A DNA stretch of 64,000 nt from Pseudomonadota bacterium (GCA_016702545.1 JADJDT010000015.1:1-64000); one strand, 5' to 3'; shown: positions 15,021 to 25,654, counted from the stretch's first letter. Made by a program: numbers and translations. The notes: generated by a model not told the origin, from the sequence alone.

Positions 15021-18000
15021 TCAGCGCAGGACCTCGCTGCGGCCGTCGGCGTAGACGAGCACGGTCGCGCCGGCCAGGTCGACGCGGTAGCTCGGGTGGA
15101 AGCGCGAGGGGCCGTGGCGCGCGGCCCAGACGCGGGCGACCTTGGCCGTGGCCCAGCGCAGGCGCCAGCTCGCGAACACGCCGCGCAGCCCACTGCGCTC
15201 GTCTTCGAGCAAGGCGCGGCGGGCGCGGCTGACAGCCTCGGCCTCACTCAGGCCGGGGTAGGTCACCTCGCTGTCGGACCAGGTCGCCTGGGTCAGGGCG
15301 CCGGTCTGCCCGTCGAGCTCGATCACCAGCTCGGCCCGGGGCGCCGCACCCGGGCGCTGGCGTGGTCCCAGGGCCACGAGCACATAGCTGCGCACGCGAT
15401 CGAGATCGGTGACCGCGAAGCGTGACAGTCGCTCGGCGCAGTCGAAGCGCTTGATGAAGGCTTCGTCGCCGCGCAGCGCCGCGGGGAGCGAGGCGCGCAG
15501 CGTGGCCAACACCACGCGCTCGGGGCGCTCCTCGGTGGGGTCTTGCCGCCAGCGCGGCGCCAGCAGCCCACTCTGGCGCTGGAGGCGCGCGGCGATCCGC
15601 TCGACCCAGCCCTGCGCGGCGTCCATCGGCTCGTCCTCCGCGGCTTGGGCGAGGAGCGCCAAACCTTCGCGCGGCTCGGGGCGCGCGATGCGAAGCTGGT
15701 CGCGCTGCCAGCGTTGGGAGAAGCGCGTGGCGGCCGAGACGGGCCCGCCGATGGGCGGCTCGTTGACGCTCCAGTGCACCCCCGCCACCGGCCGATACTC
15801 GTCGCGGAAGAAGGCCGCCGTCTGGAACACGTTGTAGCCCAGCCCGCTGAGGCGCGGGTCGTTGAGCCAGACCCCACGCAGCTCGACTGGGCGAATGCGG
15901 AAGGGGTCGCTCGCGTCGAAGGGCTTGGCGTCGACGACGAAGCCGCGCACCACCTTCCAGGCCAGCCCGCCGCCGGTCGGCACCAGCGCGGGCACGTGTT
16001 TGCCGCCCGGGGGCACGTAGTCCATCCAGTGCACGAAGCGCCGGATCGCCTCGAGCTGATCGACATCGCCGGAGGCCTCGAAGTGATAGCGGCGCAGCGG
16101 CCGCGTCTCGGCGTTCAGCGCCTCGGCCAGCTCCAGCGCGCTCAGCTCCTCGCCGGCGACGCCGCGATGGTAGGCGGCGGCGAGATCCTGCTGCGAGCGC
16201 GTGTAGCTCGGATCGAGGAAACGCAGGGTCATGCGGGGCGGCCGCGGCCCCGTGAGGTGCGCGCGCGGCGGCGGTGTCGCGGGGAAAGAGATCGTTCCGC
16301 CCTCGCTGCCGAGCTGCAGCGTGTAGCCGGCCGAGAGGCGATCGAAGCCGCGCTTGAGAAAGGCGTTGCGCTGGGTCGCGGCGAAGACCTCGTCGCGCAG
16401 ATCGCCGTCGATCAGCGCCCAGCCCTCCGCCTGCAGCACGAGGTTCCACGAGCCCTTGAGGTGGTTGACGGTGACCTGACCGCTGGCCTTGGCGACGCGC
16501 AGGCTCTCGACGTTGTTCAGCGGCGAAAGAGCGATGCGGCCGCCCCAAAAGGGCTGCGCGCGCTGCACGAGTTCGGTCCACAGGCGCTTGGCGGCGACCG
16601 GCCGCAGGTCGGCGATCATCCCCGCGTAGTGCAGCGCGATGACCTCGCCCCCACCATCGACGGGCCCGGCGAAGGCCCCGCCCACGCCGTAGGCCTCGTA
16701 AAGCCCGGCCGGCTCGGGCGTCTCGGCGGCCGAGAGGCCGAAGAGCTGCGCCCGCAGAGGAAGGGGTTGTGGTGCGCGGGCTGGCAGTACCAGCCGAGCT
16801 GCTGATCCGCCATCGCGTTGGGATAGACGTCCCAGTTATTGCCCCAGCTATCGACGCCGACGAAGGCCAGCGGGTACTGCGCGTTGTCGATGAAGCCCGA
16901 GCCATTGTCGCTCGGCGTGGGCAACATCGTCGCGAGCTGGCCGGTGGCCGCGGCGTAGGCCCAGTTGACGCCGAGGGTCTCCATGCCGAAGCCACGCCAG
17001 GTGAAGGGGATGCGCGCGCCGTGGTCGTCGTAGCCGTGCGAGACGGCCCCATCGATCAGCAGTGGGCCCCAGTTGAGGTTCGTCAGCATCGACACCAGCG
17101 CGGGGAGCTGGCCTTGCGGGTCGCCGATCAGCTCGAGTGCGGTGATCAGATCGAGCGCGGCGTAGGCGGTGTCCCCGGTGGACCACTCGCTGCCGGCCGC
17201 GCCGTGGCGCGGGGGCACGGGGTTGACGCCGCCGTTTTCGGTGAAGTGGGGCCACAGCGTGTTGACGCCGGCCGGGCCGCGCGGCACCACCCGGATCAGC
17301 GTGCCGGCGATCTTGGTGATGATGGCGACGGCCTCGGCCTGAGCGAGATAGCCCTGGCGATAGGCGTAGTAGACGATCTTCGCGGTCGTGGCCGTCGCCG
17401 GCACGCTCTCCATGCTGTCGCCGCCGCCGTAGGGCGCGGCAGGCGGCCGTCGCGGCTCTTAATCCCTGACCATGCCGGTGGCGGGGTTGTAGTTGCCCAT
17501 CAGCCAGGCGAAGCTCACAGGAAGGCCTGCTGCTCGGGCGCCAGCGCGAGCACGCGCGTCACGAGGTGCACGCTGTCCACGCTGACCGCGTCACCGGGCT
17601 GCGCGCGATCGACGACCCACAGCAGCTGCTCGACCGCACCGAGCGCGGCCGGGTCGACGCTCACTGCGAGCACCCTGGGGTAGCTCTGGCCGGCGAGCGG
17701 GAAGGACTAGCTCCCGCGCAGCGCGCCGCTCGTGCTCTTGGCCTCCAGGCGCAGCACGAGGTTGCTGTTGCCCGTCGGTGAGCTCACGTCCTTGACCGCG
17801 ACGCGGAGACCCACGACCTGGCCCTGGTGGGCCGAGGCGACGTGCGGGCCGAAGATGGCGCGGAATTCGAGCGGGACGTCGTCGTCGTTCTGGCGGATCA
17901 GCGCGTACCACATGCCACCCCAGGTCGACTGCGCGCCCGGGGCCTTGCTCAGCACCTCGGCGCGATAGGCGGACGCGCCGTCGCGGCTATAGCGGACCTC

Positions 18001-18221
18001 AGCCCCGTTGAGCACGCCCCTGTCCCCCGGCCATCGCGTTGAAGTACCAGCCGGCCGGCAGCGGGCGCCGGCAGCGGCGTATCGTGTTCGTCGACCAGGG
18101 CGGGATACTCGACTTAGGTCACCGGCTGCGCGGCCGCCACCCCGAGCCAAGCCCGCGATGCCAGCCCCAGCGCCAGCACGAGCCCGAGCCAACCGATCCC
18201 CCTCGTGGACCATCGACGCAT
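15021..18221 (-). pseudogene. Large exported protein, copy A (multiply disrupted)
   Basis: Paralogue of the gene at 22439-25654, sharing most of its roughly 1070-codon length. The signal peptide starts at 18221 (GIGWLGLVLALGLASRAWLG). Lesions seen: TAA at 18116-18114; TGG-to-TAG at 17709-17707 (RGS*SFP versus RASWSFP in copy B); a frame change near 17440 in MVRD; a missing base near 16757 at LCG. The C-terminal 554 codons (15021-16685) remain open. The middle contains GSEWSTGDTAYAALDL and HGYDDHGARIPFTWRG, reminiscent of glucoamylase-like or DUF3131 toroid domains. The function is unknown. Confidence 0.8.
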
Positions 18222-18375
18222 CGCTGCCCTCCTTCGCCCTCCGGGTCGAAGCCGAACCCGGGCTCGCCATCACCGACGAGCTGCACCGCGCATGCGCGGC
18301 CCAGCTCCGGCCCTGGCTAAACGGGGCAGCGCGCGGAATGGACGAAGGGAGGGGCGAAGAAAGGCGCGCGTCGAG

Positions 18376-19715
18376 CTAGCGCGCGGCGAGGGACGATCCG
18401 CCCGAGGGCGTGCCGTAGCGGTGGAGGATGGCGTCGAGGAGGAGCGCATGCTGCCGCAGGACGCCCGCCTGCCAGACGGGATCGGAAGGGTTGAAGAGCT
18501 CCGCGAACCAGCGCTCGACAGTTTCCTTGGCCTCCGCGGTGTCGTAACCGTGGTGCCACCCCTTGTTCTCGAGCACCATGATCGCGATCGTTTGGAGCTT
18601 GCGCCACAAGGAGGCCCCAATGGTCCCGAATTCGAGCCCAAGTAGAACGGACCGCTCCCGTTGCTCCGGCGTGAGCTGCTCTCGCAGGAAGCTAATCAGA
18701 GTGCCCTCCGGCTTGCAGATTCCCCCGCCCGCGGATCGCTCGCCAAGAGGATGCCGGAGTCCGCCGGCACGGACCCCACCAACGCGGCGGCCTCACGCTC
18801 CGATACTTCATCCTCTGTGATGACCTGGAGCCCCCTGGCGGGGCCGAAGCCCGTATGCAGATCAGCGAAAATTCTCATTTTGAACAGTGCGGTCAGCTCG
18901 GTGACCACCCTGCGAACGCCCTCGAGCTGTGGCACGGGCTCTTGCCCGCCGAAAAACATCCCTTTGCGCCATCTGAATTGGCCCCCGGCGATCGCCTGCT
19001 GCTGAGCTGCGATGTTCGCCTTCAGGTTCGGTGTGCGGAAGAGGCTGCCGAGGATGCCTGCCGCGACTCTCACGCCCTCCAAACGTGGGTTGCGCACTTC
19101 GCCGGGTGGCTCGAGTGCCCCGCGCAGATCGTCGTAGCCTTGGTTCTTCATCGCGAAGAGGTCATCGCCCTCCAGACGGCAGTTGCGGAGACAATCCTCG
19201 CCGCCCTCAGCTACGCGCCTACCGGTCCGGTAGCCAAAGGCGTTGTACGCATGAATATTCAAGAGGGCGAATTGGGCCTGTTCCAGCGTCTCCAGCCCAG
19301 CGACCGTCGCCGCCTCCAGGGCAGCTCCGGCAGCGCCCTCGTTTCTCCCATGCACGCCAGAAATCTTGACGAGCACGGACTGACTCTCCGTGCGGCCTTG
19401 CCGAGGGGCGTAGAGAGCCCAAGGGATGCTCAGCGCGTTGTCGCCGAACATTTTGCTGGGTACGAGTATTTCGCCCGATTCTACGGGAAAGCCGCGTTGG
19501 CGCGCACTCTCGACATCCGCCCGGAACGCCCGACACGATTGCTCGTAGTCAAGGGAGAACCGTTCCGCTCCCGGGTGCTGTGCGACTGCTAACGGGGCCA
19601 ACCGCGATCGTCGGTCCCCGGCGACGGAACGATAAGCCGCCGCCGGTGCCGGCAGCGCCAGCAGCGCCACCGCCGCCCCCGAGAGCAATCCACGCACCCA
19701 ACCGCTTCGACGCAT
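18376..19715 (-). pseudogene. DUF2817 / M14-like peptidase, exported, frameshifted
   Basis: The signal peptide from ATG 19715 is WVRGLLSGAAVALLALPAPA. Zinc-site motifs of the carboxypeptidase-like DUF2817 family follow: ISGVHGRNEGAAGAA, LLNIHAYNAFGYRTGRR, IFADLHTGFGPARG, and, in the next frame, GLEFGTIGASLWRKLQT. The frame breaks in a G5 run at 18722-18726: 1340 nt plus one base gives 447 codons, so a single deletion explains it. The C-terminus, VLENKGWHHGYDTAEAKE to the stop at 18376, is duplicated at 22003-22302. It lies upstream of large-protein copy A in the same orientation. Confidence 0.75.
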
Positions 19716-20155
19716 CCCCTCCCCCCTCTCTCCGCCGGACGCTGCCGGCACCACCGCCCCGAACGAAGCCAAAACCCCGAACCCCACCCGTCGCGGCCCT
19801 CGAGCCGCGAGCGAACGCCGCAGCAAAGTGCCAGCACACGCTCGCCGGGTCAACGGCGGCCTCAGATCCGGGATCCCGCGGACCGACTCGCGGGCCTCAG
19901 CGGGTCGCTGGCGGCGCGGCCGGCGGCACGTGCTGCGGTGGCGAGTCCCTCACACGGGTTCGTTTGCGAGTCCCACAACCGGCGAGTCCCCAATGCATTT
20001 CTTCGGATCGACTGCGGCCGCAGCTGGGGCTCGGCTTGGAGTCACCTCTGCGCGGCGCGTGGGTTGTTACATCATGCTTTCTGATGCTTACAGCATTGTG
20101 CATGCTCGCAGGCATGGTCGTCAGGAGTTCAACTGCCGCTCGCGAGTCCGCCGCG
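19716..20155. other. Intergenic segment with repeat and AT-rich patch
   Basis: No gene is seen. Positions 19942-19995 contain GAGTCCCTCACACGGGTTCG and two further GAGTCCC or CGAGTCCCC units of the dispersed family. Around 20055-20115 the sequence becomes AT-rich (TTGTTACATCATGC and onwards) and probably holds the promoter of the downstream antitoxin operon. Confidence 0.4.
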
Positions 20156-20404
20156 ATGGTTCGCACGCAGGTGCAGCTGTCAGCGGAGTTGGCGGAGGCG
20201 GTCAAACGGAGGGCGGAGGCGGAAAAGGTATCCGTCGCCGAGATCATCAGGCGGGCGCTCGACGGTGCGCTGACTCAGGGGGCGCCACTCGACCAGGCCC
20301 GCGTGCGCGCGCGCGCGGCGGCCGCCGCCGGCACCTTTGGATCCGGGGTGGCAGAGATCTCGTCGCGCCATGATGAGTTCCTGGCTGAGGCCTTCGAGCC
20401 GTGA
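20156..20404 (+). CDS. Ribbon-helix-helix antitoxin (CopG/VapB type)
   Basis: This 82-residue protein reads MVRTQVQLSAELAEAVKRRA, then KVSVAEIIRRALDGAL, the classic RHH DNA-binding pattern. The C-terminal AGTFGSGVAEISSRHDEFLA is the toxin-binding tail seen with PIN toxins. It overlaps the toxin gene by four bases (GTGA), so the pair is translationally coupled. It lies downstream of an AT-rich promoter-like patch. Confidence 0.85.
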   Translation: MVRTQVQLSAELAEAVKRRAEAEKVSVAEIIRRALDGALTQGAPLDQARVRARAAAAAGTFGSGVAEISSRHDEFLAEAFEP

Positions 20405-20973
20405 CCGATCCGGTCTTTGCCGACACCTCGGCGCTCTACGCCGTGTTGGATCGCGACGACGCCAACCACAGGGCGGCCGGTGACCATTGGCGCGAGCTGA
20501 TGGCTGGCGACTCGCTCGTGGTCGTCTCCAATTACGTGATCGTGGAAGCGCTCGCCTTGGTGCAGCGCCGGCTGGGCACACCGGCCATCCACGCCTTATC
20601 ACTACTGTTTCGAATTGCTCCCGTCGCCTGGGCTCGTTCGCGAAATCACAGGCTTTGTCGCTCGTCGGTCGCTTGCCACCAGCAAGCTCCCTCCTCGCTT
20701 CGCGCCTGTGATTCCGCGCCCTTCGCCAGGCTCGGTCCGCAATCCGAAACAGTAGTGTTATGTAACGTCGTGCTCCCCGCGCTGAAGCTCGAGGTCATCG
20801 ACGCGGAGTTGCACGCACGAGCGATGGCCGCCTTCCTCACGTCTAGCCCGCGGCGGTTCTCGTTCGTCGACTGCAGCAGCTTCGAGCTGATGCGCTCGCT
20901 CGGCCTCAGCCACGTCTTCGCCTTCGACCCCCATTTCGTTGAGCAGGGGTTCCGGCTGCTGGCGACGGCCTAA
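20401..20973 (+). CDS. PIN-domain VapC-like toxin with in-frame MITE insertion
   Basis: The N-terminus TDPVFADTSALYAVLDRDD and NYVIVEALALVQRRLG, and the C-terminus FSFVDCSSFELMRSLGLSHV, FAFDPHFVEQGF, are those of a PIN toxin of about 136 residues. Between TPAIHAL and CNVVLPALKLEVID lies a 54-codon insertion made of a 158-bp MITE plus a 4-bp target duplication. Because 162 bases is a multiple of three and no stop is present, the gene stays open at 190 codons. The insert lies between the conserved Glu and the C-terminal Asp residues and probably disturbs folding. It is partnered with the RHH antitoxin upstream. Confidence 0.85.
   Translation: MTDPVFADTSALYAVLDRDDANHRAAGDHWRELMAGDSLVVVSNYVIVEALALVQRRLGTPAIHALSLLFRIAPVAWARSRNHRLCRSSVACHQQAPSSLRACDSAPFARLGPQSETVVLCNVVLPALKLEVIDAELHARAMAAFLTSSPRRFSFVDCSSFELMRSLGLSHVFAFDPHFVEQGFRLLATA
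20600..20757. mobile_element. 158-bp MITE inserted in a PIN toxin gene
   Basis: It begins CACTACTGTTTCGAATTGC and ends with the inverted copy GCAATCCGAAACAGTAGTG (one mismatch). TTAT lies on both sides (20596-20599 and 20758-20761) as the target duplication. Inner inverted repeats (AATCACAGGC / GCCTGTGATT and GCTTGC / GCAAGC) make it one long imperfect hairpin. It encodes no transposase; a related full-length IS would have to move it. Confidence 0.88.
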
Positions 20974-21077
20974 TCTCTCGCTCCATGGTTCACGGGGGCC
21001 CGTCACTAACCCATCCACCAAAGCGAGGGAGGTCCAGTCTTGGGTGACGGGGAGCGGCGCGAGGCTGCGCGCTCCGG

Positions 21078-21117
21078 GCTACTCGGAGGGCCAAGTCGCT
21101 ACTCGGAGGGCCACGTC
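21078..21117. repeat. Two tandem 20-bp units
   Basis: GCTACTCGGAGGGCCAAGTC is followed directly by a copy with one change. The second unit includes the stop codon of the PIN gene read from the right. Confidence 0.7.
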
Positions 21118-21533
21118 AGGGTGACGAACCCCTCGCGCTCGGCAGCGTCGGCGAGCTGCCGGTCGAGGCACACGAACTCGAGCGAGGAAGGATCGCCCTC
21201 GCTCACGATCAGCGCCGCGGCGAGCTGGACGGCGTCTGCCGCGCGCAGGGCGTGGCGCGCGAGGAGCTGCGCCGCTCGTGGAACCACGTGCAGCACGGCC
21301 GTCACCTCATCCCAGCCGCGGCAGAGCGCGTCGAGCCGCGCGAGCAGCAGTCGCCGCTCAGCCGCGCTAATCAGTTGTTGCCGCGCCCGGCGCTCGATGG
21401 CCCCCGCCAGCTCAACCCGGCTCAGCGCCCAGGTGACGACCTGAGCGTCCTCGCGGAGCCAGGCCTGCGCCAACTCGGAGCCGGCCTCCTGCACTAGCAG
21501 GGGCACCAGCGCGGAGGTATCCCAATACCTCAT
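21099..21533 (-). CDS. PIN-domain VapC-like toxin
   Basis: This 144-residue protein has MRYWDTSALVPLLVQEAGSE (first Asp), ALSRVELAGAIERR (Glu), LRAADAVQLAAALIVSEG (Asp) and EFVCLDRQLADAAEREGF (Asp). The catalytic set is complete. It is translated by ATGA overlap after a Phd/YefM-type antitoxin. It is a different PIN subfamily from the other two in the island, so the modules were probably acquired separately. Confidence 0.88.
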   Translation of the reverse strand: MRYWDTSALVPLLVQEAGSELAQAWLREDAQVVTWALSRVELAGAIERRARQQLISAAERRLLLARLDALCRGWDEVTAVLHVVPRAAQLLARHALRAADAVQLAAALIVSEGDPSSLEFVCLDRQLADAAEREGFVTLTWPSE

Positions 21534-21823
21534 ACGCGGTCGCCCCGCTCCTCGTCGAGCGCCGCGGCGATCCGCGCGGCCGGAAGCGCTGGAAGCGGTT
21601 CGTTGGCCAGGGCCGGCGACGGTCCACGGCCCGGCCGAAGCAGACCGTCTCGGATCAGCCGATTTCGCCGCTCGTTCACCCGCAGCGGGGTGCCCTCGAG
21701 GCGCAGCAGGCGCGCCACCGCCACACCGCGCTGCACGACTTGGATCTCGGCGCCGCCCCGCACCTGGCGCAGGTATTCGGAGAGATGGGCCTTCAGCTCA
21801 GAGACCGAAACGGACTTTGCCAT
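21530..21823 (-). CDS. Phd/YefM-family antitoxin
   Basis: This 97-residue protein has the Phd/YefM N-terminus SVSVSELKAHLSEYLRQVRG and IQVVQRGVAVARLLRLEG. The Arg/Pro-rich C-terminus is the toxin-wrapping part. It is the first gene of the operon with the overlapping PIN toxin. It probably represses its own promoter, which would lie in the ATGACCAAATTAGTCC region at 21824-21840, an AT-richer patch. Confidence 0.85.
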   Translation of the reverse strand: MAKSVSVSELKAHLSEYLRQVRGGAEIQVVQRGVAVARLLRLEGTPLRVNERRNRLIRDGLLRPGRGPSPALANEPLPALPAARIAAALDEERGDRV

Positions 21824-21972
21824 ATGACCAAATTAGTCCGTCTGTAGGCCGTGGTCAACGAGCCGACTGCGGGACAAGGCCCGCGGTTAAGACGCGCGCC
21901 TCGCCCACGCGCACTCCCACCGGTAGCCCGTCGCGGCCCTCGATGCGTTCCAGGGAGTGCTGCAACCCGAGA

Positions 21973-22006
21973 GGCTTGCGCCAAAGCGCGCTTGTTTTCG
22001 GTCTAG
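21973..22006. repeat. CTAG hairpin repeat, partial copy (right end only)
   Basis: Matches 27443-27476 at 32 of 34 positions (core GCCAAAGCGCGCTTGTTTTC, ending CTAG). On the minus strand the CTAG end provides the TAG stop of the DUF2817 fragment at 22003. Confidence 0.8.
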
Positions 22007-22302
22007 CGCGCGGCGCTGAGCGACCCGCTCTCCCCCGTGCCATAGCGCTGGAGGAGGGCCGCGAGCAGGACGTCATGCTGCTGCAGCACGCGGGCCTGCC
22101 ACACGGGGTCGGCTGGATTGAAGAGCTCCATGAACCACCGGGCCACGGTGTCCCTGGCTTGATCGGTGGCGTAGCCGTGGTGCGACCCTTGGTTCTCCAG
22201 CACCATGATCGCGAGCGTCTGCAGCTTGCGCGGGAGCGACGCGCCGAGCGTCCCGTGTTCGACGCCGAGCAAGGCGAACTTCCCCCGCTGCTCAGTGGTG
22301 AG
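22003..22302 (-). pseudogene. DUF2817 C-terminal fragment
   Basis: The frame reads LLGVEHGTLGASLPRKLQTL, AIMVLENQGSHHGYATDQAR and VLQQHDVLLAALLQRYGTGE, then TAG. It is a diverged copy of the last 90 residues of the DUF2817 gene at 18376-19715. The zinc-binding N-terminal part is absent. The stop codon comes from a copy of the CTAG hairpin repeat. It lies directly downstream of large-protein copy B. Confidence 0.78.
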
Positions 22303-22438
22303 TAACGCGTACGGAGGCGCTCCAACCCGCGTTTACGGCCCTGAAGGGCTGCGTTCGCTGAGGGGGTGAGGCCTTTTGCCGCATGCGCGCGCAACCAGGC
22401 GGTCGGGGTGAGGGCGAGGGGCCATCCCCCCTCAACGC

Positions 22439-25400
22439 TCAGCGCAACACCTCGCTGCGGCCGTCGGCGTGGACGATCACGGTGGCGCCCGCCAGGTCGA
22501 TGCGGTAGCTCGGGTGGAAGCGCGCTTGGCCGTAGCGTGCGGCCCAGACGCGATGCACGGTGGCTGCGGCCAGGCGCGTGCGCAGGCTCCAGATGACCCC
22601 GCGCAAGCCCTTGGGCGCCGACTTCAGCAGGGCGGCGCGGGCGCGGGCGACGGCCTCGGCCTCGCCGAGGCCGGGATAGAGCACACCTCCGTCCGACCAG
22701 GTGGCCTCGTTCAGCGTGCCCGACTGCCGATCGAGCTCGATCACGACCTCGGCGCGCGAGGGCTCGCCCGGACGCTCGCGCGGCCCGAGGGCCAGCAGCA
22801 CATAGGCGCGATCGCGGTCGACATCGGTGACCTCGAAGCGACGCAGCCGCTCGGCCCGGTCGAAGCGCTCCATGAAGGCGGCGTCGGCGCTCAACGCCGC
22901 CGGCAGCGACGCGCGCAGCGTGGCCACCACGAGGCGCAGTGGCCGCTCCTCGGTCGCGTCGCGCCGCCAACGGGGAGCCAGCAAACCACTGCTGCGCTGC
23001 ATGCGCGCGGCCAGCGACGCGACCCAGTCCTGACCCGTCCCCGCCGACCCCTCCTCCCCCGCGGCCTGAGCCAGCAACGCTAGGCCCTCGCGCACCTCCG
23101 CGCGCGCGATGCGGAGCTGGTCACGCTGCCAGCGCTGGGCGAAGCGCGAGCTCGCCGAGATCGCGCCGCCCAGCGGGGGCTCGTTGACGCTCCAGTGCAC
23201 CCCCGCCACCGGCCGATACTCGTCGCGGAAGAAGGCCGCCGTCTGGAACACGTTGTAGCCCAGCCCGCTGAGGCGCGGGTCGTTGAGCCACACCCCACGC
23301 AGCTCGACTGGGCGAATGCGGAAGGGGTCGCTGGCGTCGAAGGGCTTGGCGTCGACGACGAAGCCCCGCACCACCTTCCAGGCCAGGTCACCGCCCGTCG
23401 GCACCAGCGCGGGCACGTGCTGACCGCCCGGTGGTACGTAGTCCATCCAGTGCACGACGCGCCGGATCGCCTCGAGCTGATCGACATCGCCGGAGGCCTC
23501 GAAGTGATAGCGGCGCAGCGGCCGCGTCTCGGCGTTCAGCGCCTCGGCCAGCTCCAGCGCACTCAGCTCCTCGCCGGCGACGCCGCGATGGTAGGCGGCG
23601 TAGAGATCCTGCTGCGAGCGCGTGTAGCTCGGATCGAGGAAACGCAGGGTCATGCGGGCGGCCGCGGCCCCCGTGAGGTGCGCCGCGGCGGCGGTGTCGC
23701 GGGGGAAGAGATCGCTCCCGCCCTCGCTGCCGAGCTGCAGCGTGTAGCCGGCCGAGAGGCGATCGAAGCCGCGCTTGAGAAAGGCGTTGCGCTGGGTCGC
23801 GGCGAAGACCTCGTCGCGCAGATCGCCGTCGATCAGCGCCCAGCCCTCCGCCTGCAGCACGAGGTTCCACGAGCCCTTGAGGTGGTTGACGGTGACCTGA
23901 CCGCTGGCCTTGGCGACGCGCAGGCTCTCGACGTTGTTCAGCGGCGACAGGGCGATGCGGCCGCCCCAGAAGGGCTGCGAGCGCTGCACCAGCTCGTTCC
24001 ACAGGCGCTTGGCGGCGGCGGGACGCAGGTCGGCGATCATCCCGGCGTAGTGCAGGACCACGACCTCGCCGTCGCCGTCCACGGGCCCGGCGAAGGCCCC
24101 GCCCGCGCCGTAGGCCTCGTAGAGCCCGGCCGGCTCGGGCGTCTCGGCGGCCGAGAGACCGAAGAGCTGGGCCCCGCAGAGATAGGGGTTGCGGTGCTCC
24201 GGCTGGCAGTACCAGCCGAGCTGGCGGTCGGCCGTCGCGTTGCGATAGACGTCCCAGTTGTTGCCCCAGCTGTCGACGCCGACGAAGGCCAGCGGGTACT
24301 GCGCGTTGTCGATGAAGCCCGAGCCGTTGTCGCTCGGCGCGGGCAACATCGTCGCGAGCTGGCCGGTGGCCGAAGCGTAGGCCTAGTTGATGCCGAGGGT
24401 CTCCATGCCGAAGCCACGCCAGGTGTAGGGGATGCGCGCGCCGTGATCGTCGTAGCCGTGCGAGACGGCCCCATCGATCAGCAGCGAGCCCCAGTCGATG
24501 TTCGCGAGCATCGAGGTGATCGCGGGGAGCTGACCCTGCGGGTCGCCGATCAGCTGCAGCGCGGTGATCAGGTCCAGAGCCGCGTAGGCCGTGTCCCCGG
24601 TGGACCACTCGCTACCGGCGGCGCCGTAGCGCGGCGGCACGGCGTTGGCGCCGCCGTTCTCGGTGAAGTGGGGCCAGATGGTGTTGGCGCCGGTCGGACC
24701 GCGCGGCACCACGCGGAGCAGCGTGTCGGCGATCTTGGTGATGATGGCCACCGCCTGCGCCTGCGCCAGGTAGCCCTTGCGGTAGGCGTAGTAGACGATC
24801 TTCGCAGTCTTGGCCGTGGCGGGCACGCTCTCCATGCTGTCGCCGCCGCCGTACTGCGCCGGCAGGCGTCCGTCCCGGCTCTTGTCCTTGACCATGCCCG
24901 TGGCGGGGTTGTAGTTCGCCATCAGCCAGGCGTAGCTCCAGAGGAAGGCCTCCTCCTCCGCGGGCAGCGCCGGCACGCGCGTCACGAGCTGCACGCTGTC
25001 GACGCTCACCGCATCACCGGGCTGCGCGCGGTCGACGACCCACAGGAGCTGCTCCACCGCTCCAAGCGCCGCGGGATCGACCGCCGCAGTGAACACCTTG
25101 GGGTAGGTCTGCGCGGCCAGCGGAAAGGACCAGCTCGCGCGCACGGCTCCGCTCGTGCTCTTGGCCTCCAGGCGCAGGATCAGGTCGCTATTGCCGGTCA
25201 GCGAGCTCGCGCTCTTGACCGCCACGCGGAGACCTACCACCTGCCCCTGGTAGGCCGAAGCGACGTGCGGGCCGAAGATCGCGCGGAAGTCGAGCGGGAC
25301 GTCGTCGTCGTTCTGGCGAATCAGCGCGTACCACATGCCGCCCCAGGTCCACTGCGCCCCCGGGGCCTTGCTCACCACCTCCGCGCGATAGGCCGAGGCA

Positions 25401-25654
25401 CCATCGCGGCCGTAGCGGATATCGCCGGCGTTGAGCACGCCGCGGTCACCGCCCATCGCATTGAAGTACCAGCCGGCCGGCAGCGGGGCCGGCAGCGGCG
25501 TATCGTGCTCGTCGACCAAGGCGTGGTAGTCGACGAAGGCGCTCGGCTGCGCCGCCGCCACGCCCAGGCCCCAGCGTGGCGCCGCACCCAACGCCACCAC
25601 CACCACCACCAGAACCCGCCCGATCACCCCACGCCAGCTTCCGCGCCTCATCAC
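22439..25654 (-). pseudogene. Large exported protein, copy B (one amber codon)
   Basis: One frame of 1072 codons is broken only by TAG at 24385-24383, where copy A has TGG (GINxAYASATG versus GVNWAYAAATG). Signal peptide: VIGRVLVVVVVALGAAPRWG. Then come a beta-rich N-terminal domain (GASAYRAEVVSKAPGA, VEQLLWVVDRAQPGDAVSVD) and a central region with WLMANYNPATGMV, GSEWSTGDTAYAALDLITAL and SHGYDDHGARIPYTWRG. A long segment and a C-terminal PepSY-like unit ending ATVIVHADGRSEVLR follow. The middle is reminiscent of (alpha/alpha)6 glucoamylase-like or DUF3131 domains, but the enzyme class is not established. It could be expressed as two parts. Confidence 0.8.

Noticed and set aside
17707..24385. 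UAG read as tryptophan (stop-codon recoding)
   Set aside because: Both giant paralogues show TGG-to-TAG at different sites, but many intact genes in the window (e.g. nuoG, nuoH, nuoI) end in TAG, so general recoding is not supported.
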